DNA of 64,000 nt. Source: Paraburkholderia sp. PGU19. Lineage in GTDB: Bacteria; Pseudomonadota; Gammaproteobacteria; Burkholderiales; Burkholderiaceae. Numbering within the stretch: the first letter of the stretch is position 1; every line of letters begins with the position of its first letter. The stretch is taken from positions 1,550,001 through 1,614,000 of the forward strand of contig NZ_AP023181.1 in assembly GCF_013426915.1 (NCBI RefSeq), in the 5' to 3' direction. Position numbers and translations under genes: made by a program. The notes beneath the pieces were generated by a model. The model did no database searches and was not told where the DNA came from. It saw only the letters and a program-made list of their open reading frames with translations. Of the stretch, positions 36,372-45,595 are shown one piece after another.

Positions 36372-37055
36372 TCACTCGCGCGGCCACACGCCCGACGTGC
36401 CACGGCGATGGCTATCGACGAGATGCGTGTCCACGATGCCCGTCGCTTCCATCAGCGCATGCATCGTCGTCGGTCCGACGAATACGAAGCCGCGCTTGCG
36501 CAATGCCTTGCTCAGCGCAAGGGATTCCGCCGACGTGGTCGGAATCTCGGCGATCGTTCGCGGCGCGGGTGTCGTGTGCGGCTGGAACGACCAGATCAGC
36601 GCCGCGAGGCCGCCCTCTTCGCGCAAGCGGATCGTTGCGGCGGCGTTGGCGATCGTCGCGAGAATCTTTGCCCGGTTGCGAATGATGCGCTCATCGTTCA
36701 TCAGGCGTTCGATGTCCTTTTCGTCGAACGTTGCGACCACGTCCGGATCGAAGTTGGCGAACGCCTCGCGGAACGCGTCGCGCTTGCGCAAGATGGTCGC
36801 CCACGACAGCCCCGACTGAAACGCCTCCAGGCTCAAGCGTTCGAACAGGCCCCGCTCGTCGCGCACGGGCATGCCCCATTCGGTGTCGTAGTAATCCTTG
36901 AGCAGCGGATCGACGGATGCCCACGGCGGACGGGCGAGACCGTCAGCGCCAATGATCGCGTCGAGCGGTTGCGGCTTCTTCGGACGCGCCGCTTTCTTTG
37001 CAGCGGCGTGCGCCTTTTTTGCAGCGGGCTTCGTGGGGGAAGTTGTTTTCTTCAT
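36372..37055 (-). CDS. tag: DNA-3-methyladenine glycosylase I (Tag), zinc-ligand-poor
   Basis: 227 residues. An N-terminal Lys/Ala-rich tail ([20 protein letters not shown]) may bind DNA non-specifically. The Tag core follows: [79 protein letters not shown]. coli Tag binds Zn with Cys4, His17, His175, Cys179; here only the His175 equivalent (VDTHLVDSH) remains, the others being Pro, Tyr and Ser. Removes 3-methyladenine from alkylated DNA. ATG 37055 chosen from alignment. Confidence 0.9.
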   Translation of the reverse strand: MKKTTSPTKPAAKKAHAAAKKAARPKKPQPLDAIIGADGLARPPWASVDPLLKDYYDTEWGMPVRDERGLFERLSLEAFQSGLSWATILRKRDAFREAFANFDPDVVATFDEKDIERLMNDERIIRNRAKILATIANAAATIRLREEGGLAALIWSFQPHTTPAPRTIAEIPTTSAESLALSKALRKRGFVFVGPTTMHALMEATGIVDTHLVDSHRRGTSGVWPRE

Positions 37056-37356
37056 CGTCGGTGCCCATATAGGGCGGTGGGTCGGCGGCATTGTTCCTGA
37101 AGCGCGCCTATTGTCGTCTCGCTCGCGGGCCATTCGCAAGCGTGCGCGAATGATTCAGCAAATGCATCAATCGCAGCGCGCGCCAGTGGCGCACCTGGCG
37201 CGCGCAATGCAAGCTGCGAGACATTTGCGTATGCTTGTGCGTATCCACAGTGCCCATATATACGAGTGCCCGTCACCGGCAACGCTGGAAAACGGGCCGT
37301 CAGACTCGTGTGGCAAGCGTCCGCGCTGGCCGCGCCTATCAAGGAGAGATTCACAC

Positions 37357-37809
37357 ATGTCCGCGTACGAAAAAACACCGGAAGCAGTGGCCCGACTCAC
37401 CGCCGAACAGCGTCGCGTGACGCAGGAAAGCGGGACGGAACGCCCCTTCTACAACGAGTTCTGGGACAGCAAGGAAACCGGCTTGTATGTCGACGTGGTT
37501 TCCGGCGAGCCGCTCTTCACGTCGATGGACAAGTTCGACAGCGGCTGCGGCTGGCCGAGCTTTACGAAACCGCTGGAAGACGAGCACGTCGTCGAACTGC
37601 GCGACATGAGCCACGGCATGATCCGAACCGAAGTGCGCTCGAAACATGGCGACAGTCACCTTGGCCACGTGTTTCCGGACGGACCGCGCGAAACGGGCGG
37701 ATTGCGGTATTGCATCAACTCGGCGTCGCTGCGCTTCATTCCCGTCTCGCGGCTGGAAGAAGAAGGTTACGGGCAATATCGGAAGCTCTTCGAAGTCGCG
37801 AAGAAATAA
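37357..37809 (+). CDS. msrB: Peptide-methionine (R)-S-oxide reductase
   Basis: 150 residues. The catalytic Cys is in [11 protein letters not shown] and the resolving Cys region in [23 protein letters not shown] completes the active site. The enzyme reduces methionine-R-sulfoxide in proteins using thioredoxin. The two CxxC zinc pairs of the other MsrB class are absent. ATG 37357 is preceded by AAGGAGAG. Monocistronic, convergent with the MOSC gene. Confidence 0.96.
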   Translation: MSAYEKTPEAVARLTAEQRRVTQESGTERPFYNEFWDSKETGLYVDVVSGEPLFTSMDKFDSGCGWPSFTKPLEDEHVVELRDMSHGMIRTEVRSKHGDSHLGHVFPDGPRETGGLRYCINSASLRFIPVSRLEEEGYGQYRKLFEVAKK

Positions 37810-37875
37810 AGCCGATGCGTGACGTGCGTTGGCGCGTTGCGCCTCTGCACGTCGCGTCTCGCGATATCGAACGCG

Positions 37876-38379
37876 CTAGCCCACAACGGGCAGCGCATCG
37901 ATCACGTCGCCGATCCCGATCGTGCCGCCTTTCACGACGCGCGCCGTAATGCCGCCGAAGCCGCGCACGGCGTTGTATCCGCCCACGCCCAGCACTTCTT
38001 CCATACGCGAACACGGGTGACATTCGCCCGTTGTTTCCAGCACGGCATCGCCGATGCGAAATTGCCGGTCTTTCAACGCCATCAGATTGATGCCTTGCGT
38101 CACGATGTTGCGGCGCATGTCGATTGCGGCAACGTCGCTGCGCCCCAGATGACTTGCGATGCTGCGCAGGCTTTCAGCCTGAATCAGCGTCACCTGACGC
38201 GCGCCGGCACGGCTCGCGTAGTGGTCGCCGACGAGCCCCGCGTCGGCATCGATCTGCGCTGTCGCGACCACCGACATCGCGACTTTTCGCCGCGGCCGCA
38301 AACCGATCCAGACAACCTTGCCGGGATGGATCGGACCATTGAGCAACCGCGCGAGCGGCGATGAAGGGTTGAGCGGCAT
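37876..38379 (-). CDS. MOSC domain-containing protein
   Basis: 167 residues. The MOSC core is visible: VGDHYASRAGARQVTLIQAESL, DMRRNIVTQGINLMALKDRQFRIGDAVL and TGECHPCSRMEEVLG, with the conserved cysteine in HPCSRM. Stand-alone MOSC proteins are proposed to bind sulfur or molybdopterin-related groups. Distinct in sequence from the MOSC protein at 1685. Confidence 0.88.
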   Translation of the reverse strand: MPLNPSSPLARLLNGPIHPGKVVWIGLRPRRKVAMSVVATAQIDADAGLVGDHYASRAGARQVTLIQAESLRSIASHLGRSDVAAIDMRRNIVTQGINLMALKDRQFRIGDAVLETTGECHPCSRMEEVLGVGGYNAVRGFGGITARVVKGGTIGIGDVIDALPVVG

Positions 38380-38493
38380 GGGCGTCCTGCAGGTGCGCGT
38401 GGTGTCGATATGAGCGGGTGGGCGAGAGCGCGAGGCTGGGTGGCGGCGGCGCCCGTCTTTATACTATCGCCCATCTGACAACAGGAACCGGAA

Positions 38494-38814
38494 ATGAAAC
38501 GAGCAGTAGCCGCGGCGGCGCTCGCCGTCTGCCTCGCGCAACCGTCGGCGCCGACGTTCGCGCAGACGGTCGCCGACCAGTGCTTCGCGATCGGCGATAT
38601 CGCGGGCCAGGTGGCGTCCTGGCGACGTCACAAGAAAACGAAGCAGCAGGCGTTGACGCAGGCGCAGACGTACTACAAGGATGCATCGGATCGTCAGGCG
38701 GTCACGGCTGTCATCGACAGGATTTACAGCGGCGAAGCGATGACGCCGGACCAGGCGAGCATGCTTTTCACGCAGGAATGCGCCCAGCAGAAGAAGCCGA
38801 CGGCCACGCAATAA
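38494..38814 (+). CDS. Small exported hypothetical protein
   Basis: 106 residues. Signal peptide (MKRAVAAAALAVCLAQPSAPTFAQ) then a helical mature part with two cysteines (DQCFAIGDIAG, TQECAQQ), probably disulfide-linked. Function unknown. CAGGA lies upstream of ATG 38494. Confidence 0.7.
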   Translation: MKRAVAAAALAVCLAQPSAPTFAQTVADQCFAIGDIAGQVASWRRHKKTKQQALTQAQTYYKDASDRQAVTAVIDRIYSGEAMTPDQASMLFTQECAQQKKPTATQ

Positions 38815-38836
38815 ACGTGTCCGCGTTCGTGCCGCG

Positions 38837-40117
38837 CTACCCGAGGTGCAGCCGCACGAGCGCGAAAATCTGCGAGCTTGCATAAAGCAGCAGACCGATG
38901 CATCCGCCGACCAGCGTTCCGTTGATGCGGATGTATTGCAGGTCTTTGCCGATGTTCAATTCGATCTGCCGCGACATGTCGCGCGAATCCCAGTTCTTGA
39001 CCGTGTCGCTGATGTGGCGCGTCAGATAGCCTGCAAAATCAGGCGCCATCGCGCGCGCCGCTTCTTCCATATGATCGTTCAGCGAGCGGCGCAGCGATTC
39101 GTCCCGCGCCAGTTCGCGTCCGACCCATTGCCCCATCGCGGCCACCTTCGCGTGCAGCACGGAATCGTCGCGCTCGAGGTCGCGCCGCAACCAGTCGCGC
39201 AATTGACTCCACAGATCCTTCACGTATAGCGCGAGATTCTCGCTTTCCTTCACGTAGCGCTTGATCTCTTCGCCCTTCTCCAGGAACGCGGGATCAGACT
39301 TCAGCTTGACGACGAGACGCGCGACCACTTCGTCGAACTTGTGACGCAGCTTGTGATCGCGGTCCTCGCTCACGCGCAACAGCATGTTGTTCACAGTGTC
39401 CGCGACGACGTTCGCACCGCTCTCGCCAAGCCATTCGGACGGCATGAGTTTCTGCAGCGTCGGGTATTCGCGTTTGAGCCAGTCGACGATCTGCTCTGCG
39501 ATGAATTCACGGACGCCCGGTTCGCGCAGCAATGTCATCAGATGCTCGATCCCTTCGTCGAGCAGTTGCTGGTGACGGCCGTCGCGCGTCAGCGTGTCGA
39601 GGATCGCGCCCGTCGCTTTCGACAGATCGACCTTGTCGAGCATCGCGTCCAGCGCATCCTTGATGAAGGCCTGGATGCGCGTATCGTCCAGCAATTCAAG
39701 GATGCCGCTCGTCAGCTTGACCACATAGCCGCCCAGGCGCTGCGTATTCTCTTCGACGCACAGCCAGTTCGTGATGCTTTGCGCGGGATCGTGCTTGCGG
39801 ATCAGGCCGACTATCGACGAATCGTCGAGAAACTTCTCGCGCACGAATAGCGCAAGATTGTCGGCGATCTTGTCCTTGTTCTGCGGGATGATTGCGGTGT
39901 GCGCGGCGACGCCGGGGATCGGCACGCGCCGGAACAGCGCAACAACCGCGAACCAGTCGGCGAGCGCGCCGACCATCGCGGCTTCCGCGACGGCCTTGAT
40001 ACCGTCGATCCACAGGCTGCGTTGCATGAAGGCCGTCGCGACGAAGATGCCGGTGGCGACCAGCAGCAGGAGCGTCGCGCGACGCTTGGCTCGTTTGAGT
40101 TCGAGTTCCTTGTTCAT
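38837..40117 (-). CDS. DUF445 family membrane protein
   Basis: 426 residues. An N-terminal hydrophobic helix (RATLLLLVATGIFVATAF), the conserved block MVGALADWFAVVALFRRVPIPGVAAHTAIIPQNKDKIADNL and a C-terminal helix (GTLVGGCIGLLLYASSQIFAL) are diagnostic of DUF445 (YjiN-like). A long helical middle separates them. Function unknown. ATG 40117; monocistronic. Confidence 0.9.
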   Translation of the reverse strand: MNKELELKRAKRRATLLLLVATGIFVATAFMQRSLWIDGIKAVAEAAMVGALADWFAVVALFRRVPIPGVAAHTAIIPQNKDKIADNLALFVREKFLDDSSIVGLIRKHDPAQSITNWLCVEENTQRLGGYVVKLTSGILELLDDTRIQAFIKDALDAMLDKVDLSKATGAILDTLTRDGRHQQLLDEGIEHLMTLLREPGVREFIAEQIVDWLKREYPTLQKLMPSEWLGESGANVVADTVNNMLLRVSEDRDHKLRHKFDEVVARLVVKLKSDPAFLEKGEEIKRYVKESENLALYVKDLWSQLRDWLRRDLERDDSVLHAKVAAMGQWVGRELARDESLRRSLNDHMEEAARAMAPDFAGYLTRHISDTVKNWDSRDMSRQIELNIGKDLQYIRINGTLVGGCIGLLLYASSQIFALVRLHLG

Positions 40118-40430
40118 CGGGGTAGGTTCGATTCGTTCGATTCGCGTTCGGGATGCACGGTGTGTTCCTGCGATGCGTTCGGCTCGCGTGCGGTCGGTCG
40201 CATCGTGTGTCGCACCATGTTCGGTTCATGCGAACGATACGGGTGCGATTTTCGGCGAGCAACCGGTTGTCGAATGTAGTGTGCAGAAGCGGAGTCTGCC
40301 GCCTTGACGCTGAATTGGCCACCATGCTCTACTGCCGATTCATCTTGAATTGGGTCGACGCCCATGCCAACCTGCCCGCCCCGGCAAGGTGGATCGCGAA
40401 AGCGGATGTGGCTCAGCAGAGCAACCAAAG

Positions 40431-40470
40431 GGTGACGCGTCGACCCTCCCCGCAGCTGGAGGGTTTTTTG
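40431..40470 (+). promoter_or_regulatory. Hairpin leader covering the start of the DUF3293 gene
   Basis: CCCTCC (40444-40449) pairs with GGAGGG (40458-40463), followed by TTTTTT. The 3' arm is also the Shine-Dalgarno for a TTG at 40468. An alternative partner for ACCCT lies upstream (AGGGT, about 40431-40436). The element could therefore act as an intrinsic terminator or an RBS-occluding switch. No known riboswitch class recognised. Confidence 0.5.
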
Positions 40471-40896
40471 TTTTCTGAATCACAGATTCCCCGCGCGACG
40501 ATCCAGGCCTATCTGGAGACGCACTATCAGGTTCACGGTTCCACGCCGGTCTTGCTGAAGATCGGCGAAGGTAATGCGACGCTAGCTGCGATTCACCGTT
40601 TGAACGGCGTGGAGAGCAGCGCGTTTGTGACGGCGTGCAATCCTTTCAGCGAACCGCTCGACGATGCAGCGAATGCTGACAGGCAGAAGGCGCTTGCCCT
40701 CGAACTGATGCAGCGTGGGTTGACGTTTATCGAGGGCGTTGGCCAGCACCCTTCCAATGATTGGACGGGTGAGGCTAGCTTTCTTGTGCTCGGTGTATCG
40801 GTTGAAGAGGCTAAGGAGCTTGGCGAGCGGTTTGGACAGAATGCGATCGTTTGGGCTGGAAGCGATGCGGTGCCTCAGTTGATGCTTTTGCGTTAG
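40468..40896 (+). CDS. DUF3293 family protein
   Basis: 142 residues. The core (IPRATIQAYLETHYQV, VLLKIGEGNATLAAIHRLNGVESSAFVTACNPFSEPLDDAANADRQKALALELMQRGLTFIEGVGQHPSNDW, ASFLVLGVS) is the DUF3293 domain, function unknown. The frame is open far upstream, but the TTG at 40468 with its GGAGGG ribosome site gives the normal family length; starts upstream (for example 40324) would add low-quality sequence. Confidence 0.75.
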   Translation: MFSESQIPRATIQAYLETHYQVHGSTPVLLKIGEGNATLAAIHRLNGVESSAFVTACNPFSEPLDDAANADRQKALALELMQRGLTFIEGVGQHPSNDWTGEASFLVLGVSVEEAKELGERFGQNAIVWAGSDAVPQLMLLR

Positions 40897-41540
40897 TGCT
40901 TGGGCGCAGGTTTCTTGGGTTTTTATGGCTGGTTGCTGGCCGAACGGTCTTTCGCTGTATTGAATACGACAGACTACGTATCAGATGATACGGTTTGATC
41001 GTTTTCGTTCAGAAAATCAACGAAACCGGTGTTTGGCGCGAAATATCTCGCTTGAAGCATGTCGAAGCGTGGAACATTCGGCGAATGATCAGCTAACTCA
41101 TTGCATTATAAAGGTTTCTTGATCTGCGTGGTTTTCTTAAGGTTGTTTCACGGTTTCGGCTGCAAGTCTTTGCTGGGAAATACTTTTTGCACGTAACGGC
41201 GAATTTGGGCCGTTTTGGGGCTGTAGGCGGGTTTGGGGTTTGGTCTGTTGGTCTGCGCTTCTCCTCAGGATCGCGGGCGCCTATGGGGCGCATTCTGAAG
41301 TGGAGATGGGCTGGTGGTTTTGGGGTCGTCCGCGTTTGGGTCGTCGCGAGTTATCAATCAGGAAAGCTTATTAATTTCGAGATAGCGTCGCGCCGTACGG
41401 GTTGGCGACGCCGCCGAAGCCCGGCTTGCGGTCAGGCGGCGCTGTGTCTGCAATCAGGCGCTAGTGTGTCTCGGATGGTCTTCTTGGCGGGTAGAGGACG
41501 GCGAGTGCTTTGGTGCCCCTGCCCTCCTCTCCGGCCCCAG
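40897..41540. other. Gene-poor G/T-rich region with potential G-quadruplex
   Basis: About 640 bp without a convincing gene, lower in GC than the rest and with G over C from 41190 on. It contains a near-canonical four-run G tract at 41207-41238 (GGG/GGGG/GGG/GGGG with loops of 7, 8 and 3) and a GTATCA-GA-TGATAC palindrome at 40978-40991. Confidence 0.5.
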
Positions 41541-42011
<471 letters not shown>

Positions 42012-42758
42012 TGAGAGCCTAGCTCGCCCTGGAGGTCTGACTGCGGCCGTTACCGCAAATCATCTTCCCGCCGCCAAGGACGGAATCCCTGCGTCGGCTC
42101 GATCGCGGTCCCACGTCATCCGCAACCGCATTCACCGCGTGCCTATCAATGCCGTGGTGGGAACATAGATGCGGGCGGCGAAAGGGCCTTCGGTCGCCGC
42201 ACGGCAGCGGTCGTTGGTGTGACAAGGGACAAACGAAGAATCGCCCCATCACCGGGAGCCCACGCCATCAATTCGCCTACGACAGCGCGGCTGACCGTGG
42301 TTTCGAAGGCTACGGCCGCGCCGCTCAATGCATGTCAGCTTGCGAGCCGGCAGTGATGTATCGGAGACGATTAATGTGGACTGGTAGCGCGCGGTCCACT
42401 CATTGCGGTCAGGTGTCTCGCGCCGTGCCTCGAAGGCGAAGTTCGATCGCGGAACCTATTCCTCAGAATCGGAAGGCGCTATTTTTAATCGATCGCGATT
42501 AGCCTACTCTGTCGTCGCATCGACACCATCTGCACTGCGGATACCTCGCAGCGAAGTGCACTGGAAGGCGACCTTGACGACGACCCGCGCGCCATCAAGC
42601 AGCAAACCCGAGCCACCTCTCATCACCCGAAGAGCTTGCCGCATTTGTCGTGTTCGTTGCGCTTTGAACAAAACAGTTCGCGGCTGCGCATCAGCGAACC
42701 TCACCGGGAATCGACCGAAGTGCATTTGACACTTGCACGGGCTTGTCAGAGGGCGGGC

Positions 42759-42773
42759 TATTTACGGTAAATA
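42759..42773. promoter_or_regulatory. parS-like palindrome 1
   Basis: TATTTACGGTAAATA: 7-bp perfect inverted arms around one central base. One of four identical (up to the centre) sites plus one variant, all confined to the flanks of rep-parA-parB. Confidence 0.75.
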
Positions 42774-42821
42774 CCTCTGGGACGCAATGGCCAGCGCATT
42801 CACCGCTCAACCAGCGCGTGT

Positions 42822-42836
42822 TATTTACGGTAAATA
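42822..42836. promoter_or_regulatory. parS-like palindrome 2
   Basis: TATTTACGGTAAATA, identical to site 1 and 63 bp from it. Confidence 0.75.
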
Positions 42837-42961
42837 GCCCGCTCCGTCCGACTTACCGTTCACCTCCGACTTTCAATCGAGCAGATTTTCCGTGCATCAC
42901 TCCCAACGCAGAGCACCAGGCGATCGCGCCTCCTCCGTTCACGCGTCCAAGTGCACAGCCT

Positions 42962-42976
42962 TATTTACCGTAAATA
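42962..42976. promoter_or_regulatory. parS-like palindrome 3
   Basis: TATTTACCGTAAATA, the reverse orientation of the same site, 140 bp from site 2 and about 390 bp from the parB stop. Confidence 0.75.
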
Positions 42977-43366
42977 ACCCGACACTCGCCAAAACATCCG
43001 CAAAGAACTTCATCGAGAAGCCGCTAACTCACGAAACAGCAAGCGCGCCCGCACGTCCACCGCAACGCAATCCGCACACGCGGCCTAAAAGGTTCGCCCA
43101 AGAAAATCACACCCCAGCGCCGCGAAGAATCTGCAGAACGTGAAGCCCCACCACGAGCGGATCTGCGCCAAAGCACGTCGGCCGGCAGACGTGCCGTCCT
43201 AGACAAAATCGCGGAGAGTGAGGAAGAGATCGGTCGAGCGACCGGGAAGAGAAGCGGCGTCCTCAAAAACAAACGCCGCGAGGGGAAGACATTCAACTAC
43301 CGAGATACAAGCAAACTACATCAAGCCGGGTGCGCAAAGCCGATCAGCCAGGCACCCGCGAAAACC

Positions 43367-44332
43367 TCAATTACCCGCCGACTGCACGTCCTCAAGAAAC
43401 CCGGTAATCAACTGCCGCAACTCTTCAACGCGATCTTGCGGCACCCCGCTAGCACGCAGACGAATCACCAGCAATTCGCCCTTCCGTTCGATCCCAACCT
43501 CCTCTTCCTTCCGAACAGGAGCCGCAGGACGAGCCGCCGCCAGCAACGCAGTCAGCACTTCAGGAGCCGTCCGCGACGAATCCTCGGCAAGCTCGACCGC
43601 CCGCTGCACGATCTCGTCCGATGCCTTCTTTAGCGCGACCGACAACTTCCGCGCAGCCTGAAACTGGATATCGTGCGGCGACGGAAACGCGCCAACCACC
43701 TCGGCCGGAAGCTCGGCCACGAGAAGCGCGCTGGAAATATTCCCCTGCGACAGACCACACGCCTTCGCCATCGCGTTCTGCGATGGCCACAACTTGTCAT
43801 CGAGCGCACGCTTGTACCAAACGCCCTGTTCCCACGGACTCAGGTTCTTCCGCGCGCGGTTCTCCTGATCCATCTGCACGAACTGGCCTTGCTCAGTGAT
43901 CTCGCCATCGACGATCGCGTTCACCGGCAAATCGAGTTCCAGACACACGCGATGCCGACGATGCCCGAATACGATCTCGTATCCTTCACCGTCGCTCGAA
44001 GGACGCACCTTGATCGGTTGCGTATTGCCGCCCGACTCCGCGATCAGCGACTTGAGTTCAGCAAAACTCTCATCGCCAAAATCCTGGCGGTTCGCCCATT
44101 TCGAAGCCTGGATCGTCTTCGGATCGAGCGCACGAATCGCGACGGCACCGTCGTATTCCTTGAGCTGGGCTTCCAGCTGCGAAACGCGATCCGAGCTCTC
44201 GCGCATCGCGCTGCGAAACGCCAGCATCTGCCCCGGCGCCGTACGCGGCGATGCACTCCGCCCCGCCTCCTGGGACGGAGCAGGAACCATCAAGTCACCC
44301 GTCTTCTTCGCAAGCCTGTCCTTGATCGACAT
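43367..44332 (-). CDS. parB: ParB family partition protein (CTPase clamp)
   Basis: 321 residues. The ParB/Srx CTP-binding part shows TQPIKVRPSSDGEGYEIVFGHRRHRVC (GHRRHR variant of GERRxR) and VQMDQENRARKNLSPWEQGVWYKRAL; the HTH follows (NAMAKACGLSQGNISSALLVAELP). The C-terminal ~100 residues form the dimerisation domain. It loads on parS sites, here the TATTTAC-G-GTAAATA palindromes by inference. Start 44332, 12 bp after the parA stop, in the rep-parA-parB direction. Confidence 0.95.
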   Translation of the reverse strand: MSIKDRLAKKTGDLMVPAPSQEAGRSASPRTAPGQMLAFRSAMRESSDRVSQLEAQLKEYDGAVAIRALDPKTIQASKWANRQDFGDESFAELKSLIAESGGNTQPIKVRPSSDGEGYEIVFGHRRHRVCLELDLPVNAIVDGEITEQGQFVQMDQENRARKNLSPWEQGVWYKRALDDKLWPSQNAMAKACGLSQGNISSALLVAELPAEVVGAFPSPHDIQFQAARKLSVALKKASDEIVQRAVELAEDSSRTAPEVLTALLAAARPAAPVRKEEEVGIERKGELLVIRLRASGVPQDRVEELRQLITGFLEDVQSAGN

Positions 44333-44344
44333 TTATTCCTCCCT

Positions 44345-45496
44345 TTATTCTGACTTCGCCCAGAAGGCCACAATCGATTGCTCGACGATTTCCGTCACAC
44401 GGTCATAGGCTTCGCGCGCCCTTCGATACGTCTTCGCGTTGCCATCGTATCGGGAGATGTCGTACACGGTGCCGAACTCAGCCGAGCTTGCCGCCGTCAC
44501 CGCGGTCTTCGGAATCTCGACGGGCAAAACCTTCTCCGCATACGTCGCCGAGATCCATTCCCGCACGACGCCCGCCGCCGCGTCCGCTGGGTCCACGCGC
44601 GAAAGCAGCACGTGGATGAACTCGAACGATTTGTCCGTGTTCGTTTCCGCCGTGAGGTTCGACGCTAGATCGCTAAAGAGGGTCCAGAATTGCGCCGAGC
44701 TGGCAAAGTCGAGTGCGTTCGGCGGCGTCGGCACGATCAGGCCGTCGGCGGCCATGAACGCGTTGACCGTGCCGTAGCTGAGTGCCGGCGGCGTGTCGAT
44801 GATGATCACGTCGTAGTTGCTGCGCGCCTGCTCGAGGCTCGTATTCAACACGTTCCAGAATTCGAAGTCCGGTTCCTTCATCTGCCGGCTCGGCAAGATG
44901 AATTCGACGTTGAAGAGCGACGACGAAGCGGGCACGAGATCGATGCCATCCCAATAGGTCTCGCGGATCGCGTATTCAATGCTCGTTTGATCGCCCGTCG
45001 CGAGTGCCGTGATCGTCGAATCTTCTTCGACTTCGGTATCAGGGAGAATGCCGAACAGCGTCGTCAGCGAACCCTGCGGATCGGTGTCGATCACCAGCAC
45101 GCGATGACCGCGCAGACTCAGGCCCTGCGCAAGCGTCATCGCCGTAGTCGTCTTACTGACACCACCCTTGAAGTTACCGATGGCGACCGTCATGGCCGGT
45201 GCGTTCGCCGGCCGCAGCGCGTTGCCGCGGTAGGCGCGTACCCATTCGCGGGCTTCCAGCAAGGAGAATTCGCGACGCGAGCCCGTTGCGTTGACGGTGC
45301 CCGGGGGAAGGTCCCCTTTCGACGTGCGATAAGTAATTTGACTCTTGTCGACTTCACACAGCGCAGCGAGCTGTGAAGCGTTGAAAACAGGGGGGTTTTT
45401 GCGTGCGTTCGGGGCCAGCATGCGACCCCTAACCTGCGAGACGATGTCAGTCGCGCGAGCGGCCTGATCGACGATATCTTGAATAGTGATGTTCAT
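44345..45496 (-). CDS. parA: ParA family partition ATPase (type Ia)
   Basis: 383 residues. An N-terminal DNA-binding region (FNASQLAALCEVDKSQITYRTSKGDLPPG) is followed by the deviant Walker A KGGVSKTT (residues 110-117), DTDPQGSLT and the IIDTPPALSYGTVNA switch. The N-terminal HTH-like part marks plasmid/chromid type Ia proteins, which also repress their own operon. Start 45496, following rep by 84 bp; an inverted repeat at 45562-45595 is a plausible operator. Confidence 0.95.
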   Translation of the reverse strand: MNITIQDIVDQAARATDIVSQVRGRMLAPNARKNPPVFNASQLAALCEVDKSQITYRTSKGDLPPGTVNATGSRREFSLLEAREWVRAYRGNALRPANAPAMTVAIGNFKGGVSKTTTAMTLAQGLSLRGHRVLVIDTDPQGSLTTLFGILPDTEVEEDSTITALATGDQTSIEYAIRETYWDGIDLVPASSSLFNVEFILPSRQMKEPDFEFWNVLNTSLEQARSNYDVIIIDTPPALSYGTVNAFMAADGLIVPTPPNALDFASSAQFWTLFSDLASNLTAETNTDKSFEFIHVLLSRVDPADAAAGVVREWISATYAEKVLPVEIPKTAVTAASSAEFGTVYDISRYDGNAKTYRRAREAYDRVTEIVEQSIVAFWAKSE

Positions 45497-45561
45497 TAGC
45501 TGATCCGCGAAAGACGATGCAGTCAGCTTATATCAGATGGCTCGACAGAAAGCCATTTATT

Positions 45562-45595
45562 CAACGGAAATCCGTTATTTTTATGAATTCCGTTG
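45562..45595. promoter_or_regulatory. Inverted repeat CAACGGAA-N18-TTCCGTTG upstream of parA
   Basis: 8-bp perfect arms at 45562-45569 and 45588-45595, at the junction of the rep stop and parA. Position fits a ParA-bound operator of the par operon; that assignment is inferred. Confidence 0.5.

Noticed and set aside
42403-42729. Short + and minus frames near 42.5 kb
   Set aside because: No ribosome sites or recognisable sequence; the region is better explained as the gene-free flank of the partition locus.
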